Assembly (NCBI GenBank): GCA_018819925.1
Contig: JAHJPG010000017.1
Location: 1-50,524, forward strand
DNA: 50,524 bases
Origin: Pseudomonadota bacterium
GTDB taxonomy: Bacteria > Desulfobacterota > Desulfarculia > Desulfarculales > Desulfarculaceae
Direction: 5' to 3'
The position numbers and the translations under genes are program-made. How positions within the stretch are numbered: the first letter of the stretch is position 1; every line of letters begins with the position of its first letter. The notes beneath the pieces were generated by a model. The model did not search any database, was not told the origin of the DNA, and saw only the letters and a list, made by a program, of their open reading frames with translations. This document shows, one piece after another, positions 43,311-50,494 of this stretch.

Positions 43311-44240
43311 ATGTCTACCGTTTATCTGTTGGGAGCAGGCTTCACCCACGCAGTGCTTGGGAATGTCGCGCCTCTGAACGATGAGGTTATAGGCAGGCTC
43401 AAATTGAGGAAATATTCAGAGCTGGAAACCGAATACGGGCAAGCTAACCCGAGCATCGAGCAATTTTTGACCTTGTTGGACTTAAAGCTGGCTCGTGCCG
43501 AGCAGCGAAAATATATCGGTACTAGCCGCCTTAGAAAAATTCGCAAGAAAATCATTGAAAGAATTGTCGATGTTTTTAGCTACGAGCGCCTTTACATTGA
43601 TGATCTAGACCAGAAAGAAGTTTTAAAAAAATTTGTTTTAAGCCTTCCAACTCCGGCCCTAATCCTTACACTAAATTATGACTGTGTATTAGATCAAGCC
43701 TTGTGGTACAGCGGACGCTGGTCGCCTTATGATGGATATGGGATTCGTGTCCCTTCGGATGAGGAAGAACTGTCCACAAAAAATATCAGGCTGTTCAAAC
43801 TGCACGGATCGGTAAATTTTAAGGAACGGTCAGATGACCAGGAATATCCCTTTGTTGAAATAAATAACAAGCTGTTCCCTGGGGCTTTTAGTGAAAGGAA
43901 TAAAAGGGGATCTTCGCACATCATTGCAATGAGCTACATAAAAGCATTCCGCAATGGCCTTATGAGGTTTTGGAGAGATGCTATCGTTGCCATGCGAGAA
44001 GCAGAACACTTAATTATCATAGGGTGCTCTCTCAGAGATGAAGATACCTTTTTAAGGTTTTTGCTTTACAATTTTGGCATGAAAAAATCGTGCGATACAT
44101 TCAAAATAGATATTGTAGATAAGGGCAAGAAAAACGCTAACGCGATCAAAAAGAAAGTGGAAGGGTTGGTCGCATGCCCAAAGTTGCAAAAAATTTCCAC
44201 ACATGACAAAGGCTTGGAGCACTATCTGAGTAACAAGTAG
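43311..44240 (+). CDS. SIR2-like domain protein, likely NADase and possible phage-defence gene
   Basis: This 309-residue protein has SIR2-type NAD-site motifs: YLLGAGFTHAV at the start, LTLNYDCVLDQAL, FKLHGSVNF, and IIIGCSLRDEDTF. This arrangement is found in SIR2-like domains of Thoeris, DSR and related antiphage systems, where they deplete NAD. The gene is AT-rich (24 of 60 bases are G or C at 43561-43620) and uses codons unlike its neighbours, a sign of transfer. No partner gene is seen next to it. The ATG at 43311 is chosen because GAGAGGGGGG precedes it. A housekeeping role is also possible. Confidence 0.8.
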   Translation: MSTVYLLGAGFTHAVLGNVAPLNDEVIGRLKLRKYSELETEYGQANPSIEQFLTLLDLKLARAEQRKYIGTSRLRKIRKKIIERIVDVFSYERLYIDDLDQKEVLKKFVLSLPTPALILTLNYDCVLDQALWYSGRWSPYDGYGIRVPSDEEELSTKNIRLFKLHGSVNFKERSDDQEYPFVEINNKLFPGAFSERNKRGSSHIIAMSYIKAFRNGLMRFWRDAIVAMREAEHLIIIGCSLRDEDTFLRFLLYNFGMKKSCDTFKIDIVDKGKKNANAIKKKVEGLVACPKLQKISTHDKGLEHYLSNK

Positions 44241-44313
44241 GAACTGCCCGTCTCTCTTTCATTCATAACTTCTTCCGTGCGGCTGCACGCTGGAACTTCC
44301 TACCCTCAAATTA

Positions 44314-44339
44314 AAACCGGCCCCGTGAAGGGCCGGTTT
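44314..44339 (-). terminator. Terminator between convergent genes
   Basis: AAACCGGCCC at 44314-44323 pairs perfectly with GGGCCGGTTT at 44330-44339. On the minus strand the stem is followed by TTTTAATTT, so it ends the 44362-45276 gene; it could also act weakly on the plus strand. Confidence 0.8.
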
Positions 44340-44361
44340 GCGTTGCACGAGACGCTTGCAC

Positions 44362-45276
44362 TCAGGCCAGGGGCGCGGGCGGGGGCGGCAGCTCGCCGCG
44401 CTCCTGGGCCTCTCGGGCCGCCTTGACCGGTATGCCGCTCTCGCAGGGCACCCCCACCTGGCACAGGCCGCAGCCGTAGCCGGTGAAGTTGTAGGTCTTG
44501 GCCACGTAGTCCCGGCTGCGCACCAGGTGCTCACGGCACTTTTCCTTGTCATGCCCGGCGGTGGTTATGGCCCGGGCCGGACAGCGGTCGATGCACTTGC
44601 CGCAGCTTCCGTCCACGAAAAAGCTGCAATAGGCGTGGTGGTCGTTGTAAGGCCGGGGGGTGGGCTCTATGGCCATGCGCACCACCACCGAGCCCACCCG
44701 CATGGCCTTGCCCTTGGCGGTGATGAGCCCGTCGCACAGGCCGAAGGTGCCCAGCCCGGCGGCGTGGGCCGCGTGGCGCTCGGACCAGGAGGAGGCGTAG
44801 CCGAAGCGCTGGGAATTGACGATGGTCCAGTTGGGCACCAGCATGGGGGCCACCGCCGGATACCCGGCCTTGGTCAGGCTGTCCTTCACGTGGTTGCGCA
44901 GGGCCGCGTTGCATTTTTCGCCAAAGATGCGGATGCGGGCCCATTCCTCGGCGGGGTATTTCTTGGCCCGGCGGTTGGCCAGGCGCACCATCTCCCGCTG
45001 GGGCAGCACCCAGGAGATTACGCTTAGTTCCCCGGCCGGGGCGGGCTGGCCCGGCTGGTGCTGGTTGTAGACCTCCCAGGGCGTCCAGTGGAAAGGCCCC
45101 ACGTATTCTTTATATTGCTGCCAGATGGGATCGCTTCCGGCGGCGAAACCCACCAAGGCCTGGTCCCAGGCCGGCTCGCCGGGCGGGTTGGCCATGTCGT
45201 TGGTGGGCGAGGAAGCCAGGAAGTCGTTGACCAGGCCGGTGATCCAGGTGCGGGGGTTGGCAATTTTCTTGGGCAT
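44362..45276 (-). CDS. Epoxyqueuosine reductase-like 4Fe-4S protein
   Basis: This 304-residue cytoplasmic protein has the C-terminal double-cluster signature of the QueG / reductive-dehalogenase group: CGKCIDRCPARAI and, further on, CGLCQVGVPCESG. The middle part (GLGTFGLCDGLIT and RVGSVVVRM) also fits the QueG-like fold. The full QueG N-terminus is not obvious, so it may not act in queuosine synthesis; many anaerobes have such paralogues of unknown role. It appears to be a single-gene unit with its own promoter (45333-45363) and terminator. Confidence 0.78.
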   Translation of the reverse strand: MPKKIANPRTWITGLVNDFLASSPTNDMANPPGEPAWDQALVGFAAGSDPIWQQYKEYVGPFHWTPWEVYNQHQPGQPAPAGELSVISWVLPQREMVRLANRRAKKYPAEEWARIRIFGEKCNAALRNHVKDSLTKAGYPAVAPMLVPNWTIVNSQRFGYASSWSERHAAHAAGLGTFGLCDGLITAKGKAMRVGSVVVRMAIEPTPRPYNDHHAYCSFFVDGSCGKCIDRCPARAITTAGHDKEKCREHLVRSRDYVAKTYNFTGYGCGLCQVGVPCESGIPVKAAREAQERGELPPPPAPLA

Positions 45277-45332
45277 GGGGCCTCCTCCAGGGTGAGGCGG
45301 CCCCAGCCGGGCCGCCGTGGTTGGCGACCCTT

Positions 45333-45363
45333 AGAATACCGGCCCGGGCCCCCGGCTTGTCAA
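45333..45363 (-). promoter_or_regulatory. Candidate promoter of the epoxyqueuosine reductase-like gene
   Basis: On the minus strand TTGACA (45363-45358) is followed after 19 bp by TATTCT (45338-45333). The -35 is perfect and the spacing slightly long. It would start transcription about 50 bp before the gene. Confidence 0.4.
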
Positions 45364-45380
45364 CAAGAGGATGGCCGGGA

Positions 45381-46142
45381 TTAACCCTGCTGCTTAAGGC
45401 GCAGGGTGGGCTCGCCGAACAGGCTGAACCTGAGCCAGTCGAAGGCGAACTTCAAGAGCTGCGCCTCGTTGCTCTGGATCAGCTCCAGGCGAATGGGGTC
45501 CAGGTCGATTAGCTGGGTCAGGCGGCTGTTGGTGACGAAGAGCTTGAACTGGTCCAGGTTGTAGCAGGCCATGAAGAACATCTGCATCTTCTTCTGGGCC
45601 TCGGCCGCGCTGGCCGCCGGGGCCTGGCGGGTGACCAGGGGCAGGAACAGGTCGTTGGAGGCGTTGTAGGCGTCCAGCCCCTGATCCTTGGTCCACTCCT
45701 GGGGCGTCCAGGCGGGCCCCTCTTCGAAGCCCCGGCAGTGGGGCTCCTTTACCAAGAACCAGCTCTCTTCCTGGGGGCCGCCGGCGTCGCCGCCCTTGGT
45801 GGCCCGGCCCAGGGGGTAGGTGCGGCAGGCCCCGGGGCGGTCGGGATAGACGGTGCAGCCCTCCGGGCTTAGGAAGGGGCAGGTCTTTTCCTGGTTGTCG
45901 GCCATGGCCAGGCGGGGCAGGGGCCAGCCGTTTTGGCCGCTTTCCACCACGGTGTGGCGCTCGATGAACTCCTCTGAGCTCAGGCCAAGGTGATTCTTCA
46001 GGCGCAGCACGTCATAGGGGGTGAGCACCAGATTGAGGCGGCGGCAGCACTGGTTGAAGCAGGGCACCTCGGGGTGACAGGCAAAGGAAAAGCCTTCCGG
46101 CCCCAACTCGCTGAAACGCTGGTCTTCTACATCGGGCAGCAC
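45381..46142 (-). CDS. YkgJ-type Cys-cluster protein, copy 2
   Basis: This 253-residue protein belongs to the YkgJ-like group of zinc/iron-chelating Cys-cluster proteins. Its cysteines lie in CHPEVPCFNQCC, CPFLSPEGCTVYPDRPGACR and PHCRGF. The GTG at 46142 is taken as start because it overlaps the TAG of the preceding paralogue (TAGTG), a typical coupled junction; longer in-frame extensions overlap that gene. It is about as long as copy 1 and shares its order of motifs, so the two arose by duplication. The exact role of the family is not known to me; metal binding is inferred from Cys spacing. Confidence 0.78.
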   Translation of the reverse strand: MLPDVEDQRFSELGPEGFSFACHPEVPCFNQCCRRLNLVLTPYDVLRLKNHLGLSSEEFIERHTVVESGQNGWPLPRLAMADNQEKTCPFLSPEGCTVYPDRPGACRTYPLGRATKGGDAGGPQEESWFLVKEPHCRGFEEGPAWTPQEWTKDQGLDAYNASNDLFLPLVTRQAPAASAAEAQKKMQMFFMACYNLDQFKLFVTNSRLTQLIDLDPIRLELIQSNEAQLLKFAFDWLRFSLFGEPTLRLKQQG

Positions 46143-46894
46143 TACTGGGCGTTCCCGGCCGGGGGCTGCTGCTCCTTGAGCTGCAGGGTTTTCTGTCCGA
46201 ACAACCCGAAGCGCACCCAGGCATAGCCCAGGTCCATGAGGGCCACGTCGTCGGTCTTGACCGCGAAGATGGTGTCCTCGTCCAATTCGAAGCGGTCCAG
46301 GAAGGACGAGCCCAGGATGAACTCCCGGAAGCGATCCAGGTCGTAAAGGGCCAGGAGTATCATCTGCTGGACCTTGGGGTTGTCCAACTCGCCCAGCTTG
46401 GTGATCCATTCGTGGCTGACCAGGGACTCGTAGGAGCCGTCCATCTCCTTGGACTGAGTGGCGCCCTGGTCCTTGAGCCATTCGCGCACCTTCCAGGGGT
46501 CGCCCTTGGCCAGGCCGTGACAACGCTGGGAGGTCACCGCCACCTGGAAGCCGCCCTGGGCGTGCTCATCCAGGGGGAACATGCGGCAGGCCCAGGGGCG
46601 GTGGGCATAGATGGCGCAGCCGGAGGGGCCCACGAAATGACATCTTTTGTTGTTGTCCTCATTCATGCGGAACTGCACCAGAGGCACCGCCTTGCCCGGC
46701 ACCTGCACCAGTTGGGTGTATTTTTCCAGAAATTCGCTTGAGGTGAGCCCCAAGGCTTTTTTCATGCGTAGCACGTCGTAAGGCGTGAGCATAATGTTTA
46801 CGTCGCCGCAGCAGGAGGTGTAGCACTCCAGGCCTTTGTGGCAGGCGAAAATGAAGTCGTCTTCAAGGTTCAACTTGGGGCGGTCGTCGCTCAT
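46142..46894 (-). CDS. YkgJ-type Cys-cluster protein, copy 1
   Basis: This 250-residue protein has the same pattern as its neighbour: CHKGLECYTSCC near the N-terminus, NIMLTPYDVLRMKKALGL, then CHFVGPSGCAIYAHRPWACR and QRCHG. The ATG at 46894 is preferred because GAGGGAC lies just before it; a longer reading to 46909 has no such site. No export signal is seen. It and copy 2 form a two-gene operon. Confidence 0.8.
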   Translation of the reverse strand: MSDDRPKLNLEDDFIFACHKGLECYTSCCGDVNIMLTPYDVLRMKKALGLTSSEFLEKYTQLVQVPGKAVPLVQFRMNEDNNKRCHFVGPSGCAIYAHRPWACRMFPLDEHAQGGFQVAVTSQRCHGLAKGDPWKVREWLKDQGATQSKEMDGSYESLVSHEWITKLGELDNPKVQQMILLALYDLDRFREFILGSSFLDRFELDEDTIFAVKTDDVALMDLGYAWVRFGLFGQKTLQLKEQQPPAGNAQ

Positions 46895-46907
46895 TAGGTC
46901 CCTCGCC

Positions 46908-46931
46908 AAAACCCGGCCGATGATGGCCGGG
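46908..46931 (-). terminator. Weak minus-strand terminator after the ferredoxin gene
   Basis: CCCGGCC at 46912-46918 and GGCCGGG at 46925-46931 form a 7-bp stem with a 6-nt loop; on the minus strand it is followed by TTTT. It may separate the thioesterase-ferredoxin pair from the YkgJ genes. Confidence 0.45.
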
Positions 46932-47129
46932 CCGGTTGTGGCAAATGCCGATTTTTTCAGTGGTGCTGATTATGTACCAGGAGTAACAAGCGGGGTCAAC
47001 GTGGATTTGACGCCCCGGAAACGGAACTGCGGCCGCCTGGGCCGCGCGGGCCAAGCGACCCCGCGCCGAGCCCGTGGACCTGGCCGGTCCAGAGGACCCC
47101 TAACCCCCTGATGGGCACGCCTCGGGCGG

Positions 47130-47480
47130 TTATTTTTCTTCGCTTGGCACGGGTGCCAGGCGTTCGGGGCTGCTGCTGGGCGGCTGGGCCGGCCTTTGAC
47201 AGCGTTGGGCCGGGGCCTGGGCCGCGCCGGGTTCGGGCTCGCCCAGGCTGATGGCGAAATCCGGACAGAGCATCTCGCACAGGCCGCAGCTGGTGCAGCG
47301 GTCCGGCCGGGACAGGAAGGGATAGCCCCACTCGTCGGTGGCCAGGGCTTTGCGGGGACAAAAGGAGGAGCAATTGCCGCAACGCTTGCACCAAGCGGGA
47401 TAAAAACTGAGTTTGTGCTGCTCGGGCTGCTGGGCCGGGCTGGCCGGCGGTGTGCCCGTCGCCTTGCTTTTGGGGCTCAT
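47130..47480 (-). CDS. Dicluster 4Fe-4S ferredoxin
   Basis: This 116-residue protein carries two 4Fe-4S sites, CKRCGNCSSFCP and CTSCGLCEMLCP, between a short polar N-terminus and a Pro/Gln-rich tail. It resembles the delta subunit of 2-oxoacid:ferredoxin oxidoreductases, yet no such enzyme genes are adjacent. It overlaps the thioesterase stop by 4 bp (ATGA), so the two are co-translated. A general low-potential electron carrier is the safest reading. Confidence 0.85.
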   Translation of the reverse strand: MSPKSKATGTPPASPAQQPEQHKLSFYPAWCKRCGNCSSFCPRKALATDEWGYPFLSRPDRCTSCGLCEMLCPDFAISLGEPEPGAAQAPAQRCQRPAQPPSSSPERLAPVPSEEK

Positions 47481-47884
47481 GACTGGCTCCCTTGCTCTGA
47501 CTTTTGCTCCACGCCTTTGAAGAAACGCTCCCGTTCCACCACGTAGCGCACGTGCACCGCCCGGGCCACCTGATCCACTCCGTCATGGGCGCTCACCGTG
47601 AAAACCAGCTTGGGGCCCTTGACCTCGCTGAGTTCGGCAACGGCGGTGACCTTGAATCCCGGCGGGGTGGGGGCCAGGTGGTCCATCTCCATGCGGGCCC
47701 CCACGGTCATTTGCCCTTGTTCCAGCCGTTCACCGATGGCCGCCAGGCACGACTGCTCCAGCAGGGTCATCAGGGTCATGGAAGAGAGGACATCCGCCCC
47801 TGGGTTGCCAAAGGCGCTGGCCAGATCAGAGGTTTTCACGACCTTGCTCATCTGTCCGGTCAGGCCGGAGGTGAATTGGGACAT
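47477..47884 (-). CDS. Hotdog-fold thioesterase, FlK-like
   Basis: This 135-residue protein fits the small hotdog thioesterases resembling fluoroacetyl-CoA thioesterase: a conserved SSMTLMTLLEQSCLAAI helix, GARMEMDHLAPTPPG and the closing strand AVHVRYVVERERF. It would hydrolyse a short acyl-CoA in the cytoplasm. It is the first gene of a pair with the ferredoxin. The substrate is unknown. Confidence 0.78.
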   Translation of the reverse strand: MSQFTSGLTGQMSKVVKTSDLASAFGNPGADVLSSMTLMTLLEQSCLAAIGERLEQGQMTVGARMEMDHLAPTPPGFKVTAVAELSEVKGPKLVFTVSAHDGVDQVARAVHVRYVVERERFFKGVEQKSEQGSQS

Positions 47885-48011
47885 GGGCTCTCGCTATCCG
47901 CAGCCAAGGAAAAATCGGCCGCATTGCCACAACATAGGGTGATAATAAAATCTAACCGGAATTCAGCCCGAGCACAAGGGCGCCGGAAGCAGAGAATGGG
48001 GGCGGCTCTTC

Positions 48012-48040
48012 TTGACACTCCACTCCACGCGTGGTAAAAA
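48012..48040 (+). promoter_or_regulatory. Sigma-70-type promoter of the tRNA pair
   Basis: TTGACA at 48012-48017, then 17 bp, then TAAAAA at 48035-48040. Transcription would start about 10 bp before tRNA-Lys, as expected for a stable-RNA promoter. Confidence 0.65.
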
Positions 48041-48058
48041 TCCAATCTCTGTAAAAAC

Positions 48059-48134
48059 GGGCCGTTAACTCAGTTGGTAGAGTATCTGCCTTTTAAGCAG
48101 AGAGTCGCGTGTTCGAATCACGCACGGCCCACCA
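48059..48134 (+). tRNA. tRNA-Lys (anticodon UUU)
   Basis: A full cloverleaf can be drawn: acceptor GGGCCGT pairs with ACGGCCC (48124-48130), the anticodon loop is CTTTTAA with anticodon TTT, and the T arm is GCGTG-TTCGAAT-CACGC. The CCA end is encoded at 48132-48134. Confidence 0.97.
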
Positions 48135-48148
48135 GTTTTGGTGGAAAC

Positions 48149-48226
<78 letters not shown>

Positions 48227-48236
48227 AATAATATCG

Positions 48237-48269
48237 CGGGGTTCAGCTATAGGGCTGGACCCCGTTTTT
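48237..48269 (+). terminator. Rho-independent terminator of the tRNA operon
   Basis: CGGGGTTCAGC at 48237-48247 pairs with GCTGGACCCCG at 48254-48264 (one G-T pair), followed by TTTTT. Confidence 0.92.
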
Positions 48270-48516
48270 GTTTGGTGAAGTAGGAGGTGAAGTAGATTCT
48301 TTGATGAGGGGACGGTTTTACCAGGGGTCTCCATTAGCTGAGACCTCAAAATTGTATCACGGGCTCTGACGCCAAACAGTGTTACCCATTGGATCACCGG
48401 CATCCATAACCATTGATAGCGATGGGTCTAAAGCGGGATGTCGCAAATACATCCATCCCGTGACCTGATCCGCACCTGATCCGCGCCCGTATTTTCAGCC
48501 TATGGTCCTTACCTCA
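48270..48516. other. Non-coding junction region after the tRNAs
   Basis: No gene is supported. Two small structures are visible: a 7-bp inverted repeat CGGGATG (48434-48440) / CATCCCG (48454-48460), and an 11-bp tandem duplication ACCTGATCCGC at 48463-48473 and 48474-48484. They fit an element boundary or decayed attachment region, but no copy of the tRNA-Glu 3' end was found. Confidence 0.35.
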
Positions 48517-48849
48517 TTACCTATAGCAACGGGCCTGACCTTTAACTACACGAAATTTTGGGTATTGCGATGGACATTTTTGAAGGCAGGCAGGCTTGCC
48601 TCCCTGAATTGGAAACGGACTGAGACCGTTTGGGCATTTGAAACAGGTGCACCGAGTGTAAACACCTTGTTGCTTGATGTAAGTGACCCTGTAGCCGCTG
48701 GGACATCGACACGTGGGTTTGGTGTATGCTGAAGGCGAAGAAAATCCGGCGGAAAGCCAATCACCGGCAGCCTCGGCCGAACCGTGTGACCATGAGATTA
48801 ACGACAGGATAAATAAAGTTAAAACGCCCAGCCATGCCACTTGTTTCAT
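48517..48849 (-). CDS. Small exported Cys-rich protein
   Basis: This 110-residue protein starts with a clear Sec signal peptide (MKQVAWLGVLTLFILSLI, then a likely cut near GSAEAAG). The mature part has eight cysteines in a compact pattern, CRC, CTCFKC, CLQKC and a final RCYR, which suggests disulfide bonds outside the cytoplasm. The ATG at 48849 has a GGGG-containing site before it. No homologue is recognised. It lies in the mobile-element junction beside tRNA-Glu and differs in base composition from the core genes, so it may have come in with the element. Confidence 0.65.
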   Translation of the reverse strand: MKQVAWLGVLTLFILSLISWSHGSAEAAGDWLSAGFSSPSAYTKPTCRCPSGYRVTYIKQQGVYTRCTCFKCPNGLSPFPIQGGKPACLQKCPSQYPKFRVVKGQARCYR

Positions 48850-48902
48850 TGAAAGCACCCCTTTCTTTATTTATCGAGTTGGCAACCTCCGAGTTGTGTG
48901 AA

Positions 48903-48920
48903 TTGCCCATATATTGGCAA
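48903..48920. promoter_or_regulatory. Near-perfect palindrome upstream of the Cys-rich gene
   Basis: TTGCCCATATATTGGCAA differs from its own reverse complement at only one base pair. It lies 54 bp upstream of the Cys-rich gene, a possible operator. Confidence 0.4.
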
Positions 48921-49158
48921 CCGTCCCCATGATACCATAGGATTCATCTCAGATTATGCGGCTGTCGCCGCGTTCACCCTCATTTTGAGCCTTCTGATGA
49001 TCCCAGTGCATATGCCCTCGCTCAAACGATCAGCCTCCCAGTGCTCCCCAGTTCACCTTTTGCGTTGAAGCAGGTTGACGGGCGGTTCGTAGTTAGAGGG
49101 ATTAACCGGTTGATGGATAAATTTTATACTTTTTGGGCTTGCCTCAAGTCAACCCCCT
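48921..49158. other. Non-coding stretch before the recombinase remnant
   Basis: No supported gene. The DNA is less GC-rich than the core genes and carries stop codons in all frames. It is probably island sequence between the 3' end of the recombinase and the Cys-rich gene. Confidence 0.4.
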
Positions 49159-49268
49159 TCACCCCATCCTCAGCATCCCCACCGTATCCCGCAAGTCACT
49201 CGATATACGCTGCACGTACCTCTCAGTGACCTGCAAGCCCTGGTGCCGCAGCAGCCCCTGCATCGCCT
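49159..49268 (-). pseudogene. Tyrosine recombinase (integrase), C-terminal remnant cut by IS3
   Basis: On the minus strand the frame ending at 49159 reads MQGLLRHQGLQVTERYVQ, then LRDTVGMLRMG. This is the end of a tyrosine recombinase: H in LLRHQ is the conserved active-site His and Y in ERYVQ the nucleophile. The frame stops being integrase-like exactly at the left inverted repeat of the IS3 element (49269). The 5' part should lie beyond the right end of the window. Its location next to tRNA-Glu suits an integrative element. Confidence 0.75.
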
Positions 49269-49299
49269 TGATCCTGCCCAGTTTTGACGGACACCTTGC
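49269..49299 (+). repeat. IS3 left inverted repeat
   Basis: TGATCCTGCCC...ACGGACA...TTGC aligns with the reverse complement of the right end (TGATCTTACCC...ACGGACA...TTGC), sharing most positions over 30 bp. The TGATC start is typical of IS3 itself. Confidence 0.8.
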
Positions 49300-49331
49300 T
49301 AAGCGAGTAAATTTCGCGAGAGAGGTGATCC

Positions 49332-49631
49332 ATGACCAAGCAATCAAGTGGGCAGAAGTCTTCCCGGCGGCGCTACTCGCCGGAATTCAAGACCGAGGCA
49401 TTGGGTTTAGCAGATCAGGTTGGCGTGGGCGGTGCGGCCAAGCAACTGGGTCTGCATGAATCGCAGCTTTACGCCTGGCGCAAGAAGACACGGTACGAGC
49501 AGAGCCGGAGCGAGCCGGAAAAGGAACTGGCCACAGAGAATGCCCGTTTGAAGCGACAGGTGGCCAAACAAGCCGAGGAGCTCGCAATCTTAAAAAAGGC
49601 CGCGGCGTACTTCGCGAAAAGCCTGAAGTGA
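49332..49631 (+). CDS. IS3-family transposase OrfA
   Basis: This 99-residue DNA-binding protein has an N-terminal helix-turn-helix (RRYSPEFKTEALGLADQVG, GAAKQLGLHESQLYAWR) and a Leu-rich coiled coil (ENARLKRQVAKQAEELAILK). It binds the element ends and, by frameshifting, forms the N-terminal part of the OrfAB transposase. GAGAGAGG lies before the ATG at 49332. It looks intact. Confidence 0.93.
   Translation: MTKQSSGQKSSRRRYSPEFKTEALGLADQVGVGGAAKQLGLHESQLYAWRKKTRYEQSRSEPEKELATENARLKRQVAKQAEELAILKKAAAYFAKSLK
49592..49598 (+). other. Programmed -1 frameshift site of IS3
   Basis: AAAAAAG at 49592-49598 is in the A-AAA-AAG phase of the OrfA frame. Slipping back one base gives a continuous frame into OrfB with no stop in between. 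This is the usual IS3-family recoding signal. Confidence 0.8.
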
Positions 49632-50494
49632 AGTACGCCTTTATGCACGACAATACAGGCAATTTCAGCATCAAGGCCCAGAGTGTCGTCTTCGACGTCT
49701 CTCGGGGTGGCTATTACGCTTGGCTGCGTCGGAAGAAGCACCCAAGCAAAAGACAGCTAGAGCGTGAGAAATTGGATTGCCTGGTGGCCCAGGCATTTGC
49801 TGCCCGCAAGGGGCGCAGTGGCGCGCCGGGGCTGACCATTGATCTGGACGAACAAGGTTACCCCTATAACCGCAAGACGGTGGCGACCAGCATGCGCAGG
49901 CAGGGACTGAGGGCCAAGGCAGCCAAAAAGTTCAAGGCCACCACCGATTCTGGGCACAGCCTGCCTGTGGCCCCAAACCTTTTGGATCAGGATTTTACGG
50001 CCACGGCTCCTAACCAGAAATGGGTGTGCGACATCACCTATTTGTGGACCGGAGAGGGCTGGCGGTATCTGGCAGTGGTTCTTGATCTGTTCTCGCGCAT
50101 GGTGATCGGCTGGGCCATGGACAAGCGCATCAAGGCCAAGCTGGTCTGTGATGCCCTGCAGATGGCCCTTTGGCGCAGACGGATGCCAAAGGGCGTGACT
50201 GTTCATTCAGACCGGGGCAGCCAAGACTGCTCGGGCCAATACCAGGCCCTATTGGCCAAGCATGAAATACTTTGCAGCATGAGTGGCAAGGGCAATTGCC
50301 ACGACAACGCCTGCGCCGAGAGCTTCTTCCACACGCTCAAAGTGGAGTTGGTCCACGGCGAGAGCTTTGCCACTCGCGAAACCATGCGCCGGGCCGTTTT
50401 CGAGTATATTGAGGTGGACTACAATCGAACCAGGAGGCACAGTGCCAACGGGAACATCAGCCCAATGGCCTTCGAAACCAACATGGTAGCTTAA
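49628..50494 (+). CDS. IS3-family transposase OrfB (DDE integrase)
   Basis: This 288-residue part carries the catalytic core: the first Asp in WVCDITYLWT, the second in VHSDRGSQ and the Glu in HDNACAESFFHTLKVE, a complete DDE triad with usual spacing. The N-terminal RGGYYAWLRR segment is the HTH_21-type region. The frame opens before its GTG at 49628, consistent with expression as an OrfAB fusion. The C-terminus (RRHSANGNISPMAFE) is intact, so the element may still be active. Confidence 0.94.
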   Translation: MKYAFMHDNTGNFSIKAQSVVFDVSRGGYYAWLRRKKHPSKRQLEREKLDCLVAQAFAARKGRSGAPGLTIDLDEQGYPYNRKTVATSMRRQGLRAKAAKKFKATTDSGHSLPVAPNLLDQDFTATAPNQKWVCDITYLWTGEGWRYLAVVLDLFSRMVIGWAMDKRIKAKLVCDALQMALWRRRMPKGVTVHSDRGSQDCSGQYQALLAKHEILCSMSGKGNCHDNACAESFFHTLKVELVHGESFATRETMRRAVFEYIEVDYNRTRRHSANGNISPMAFETNMVA

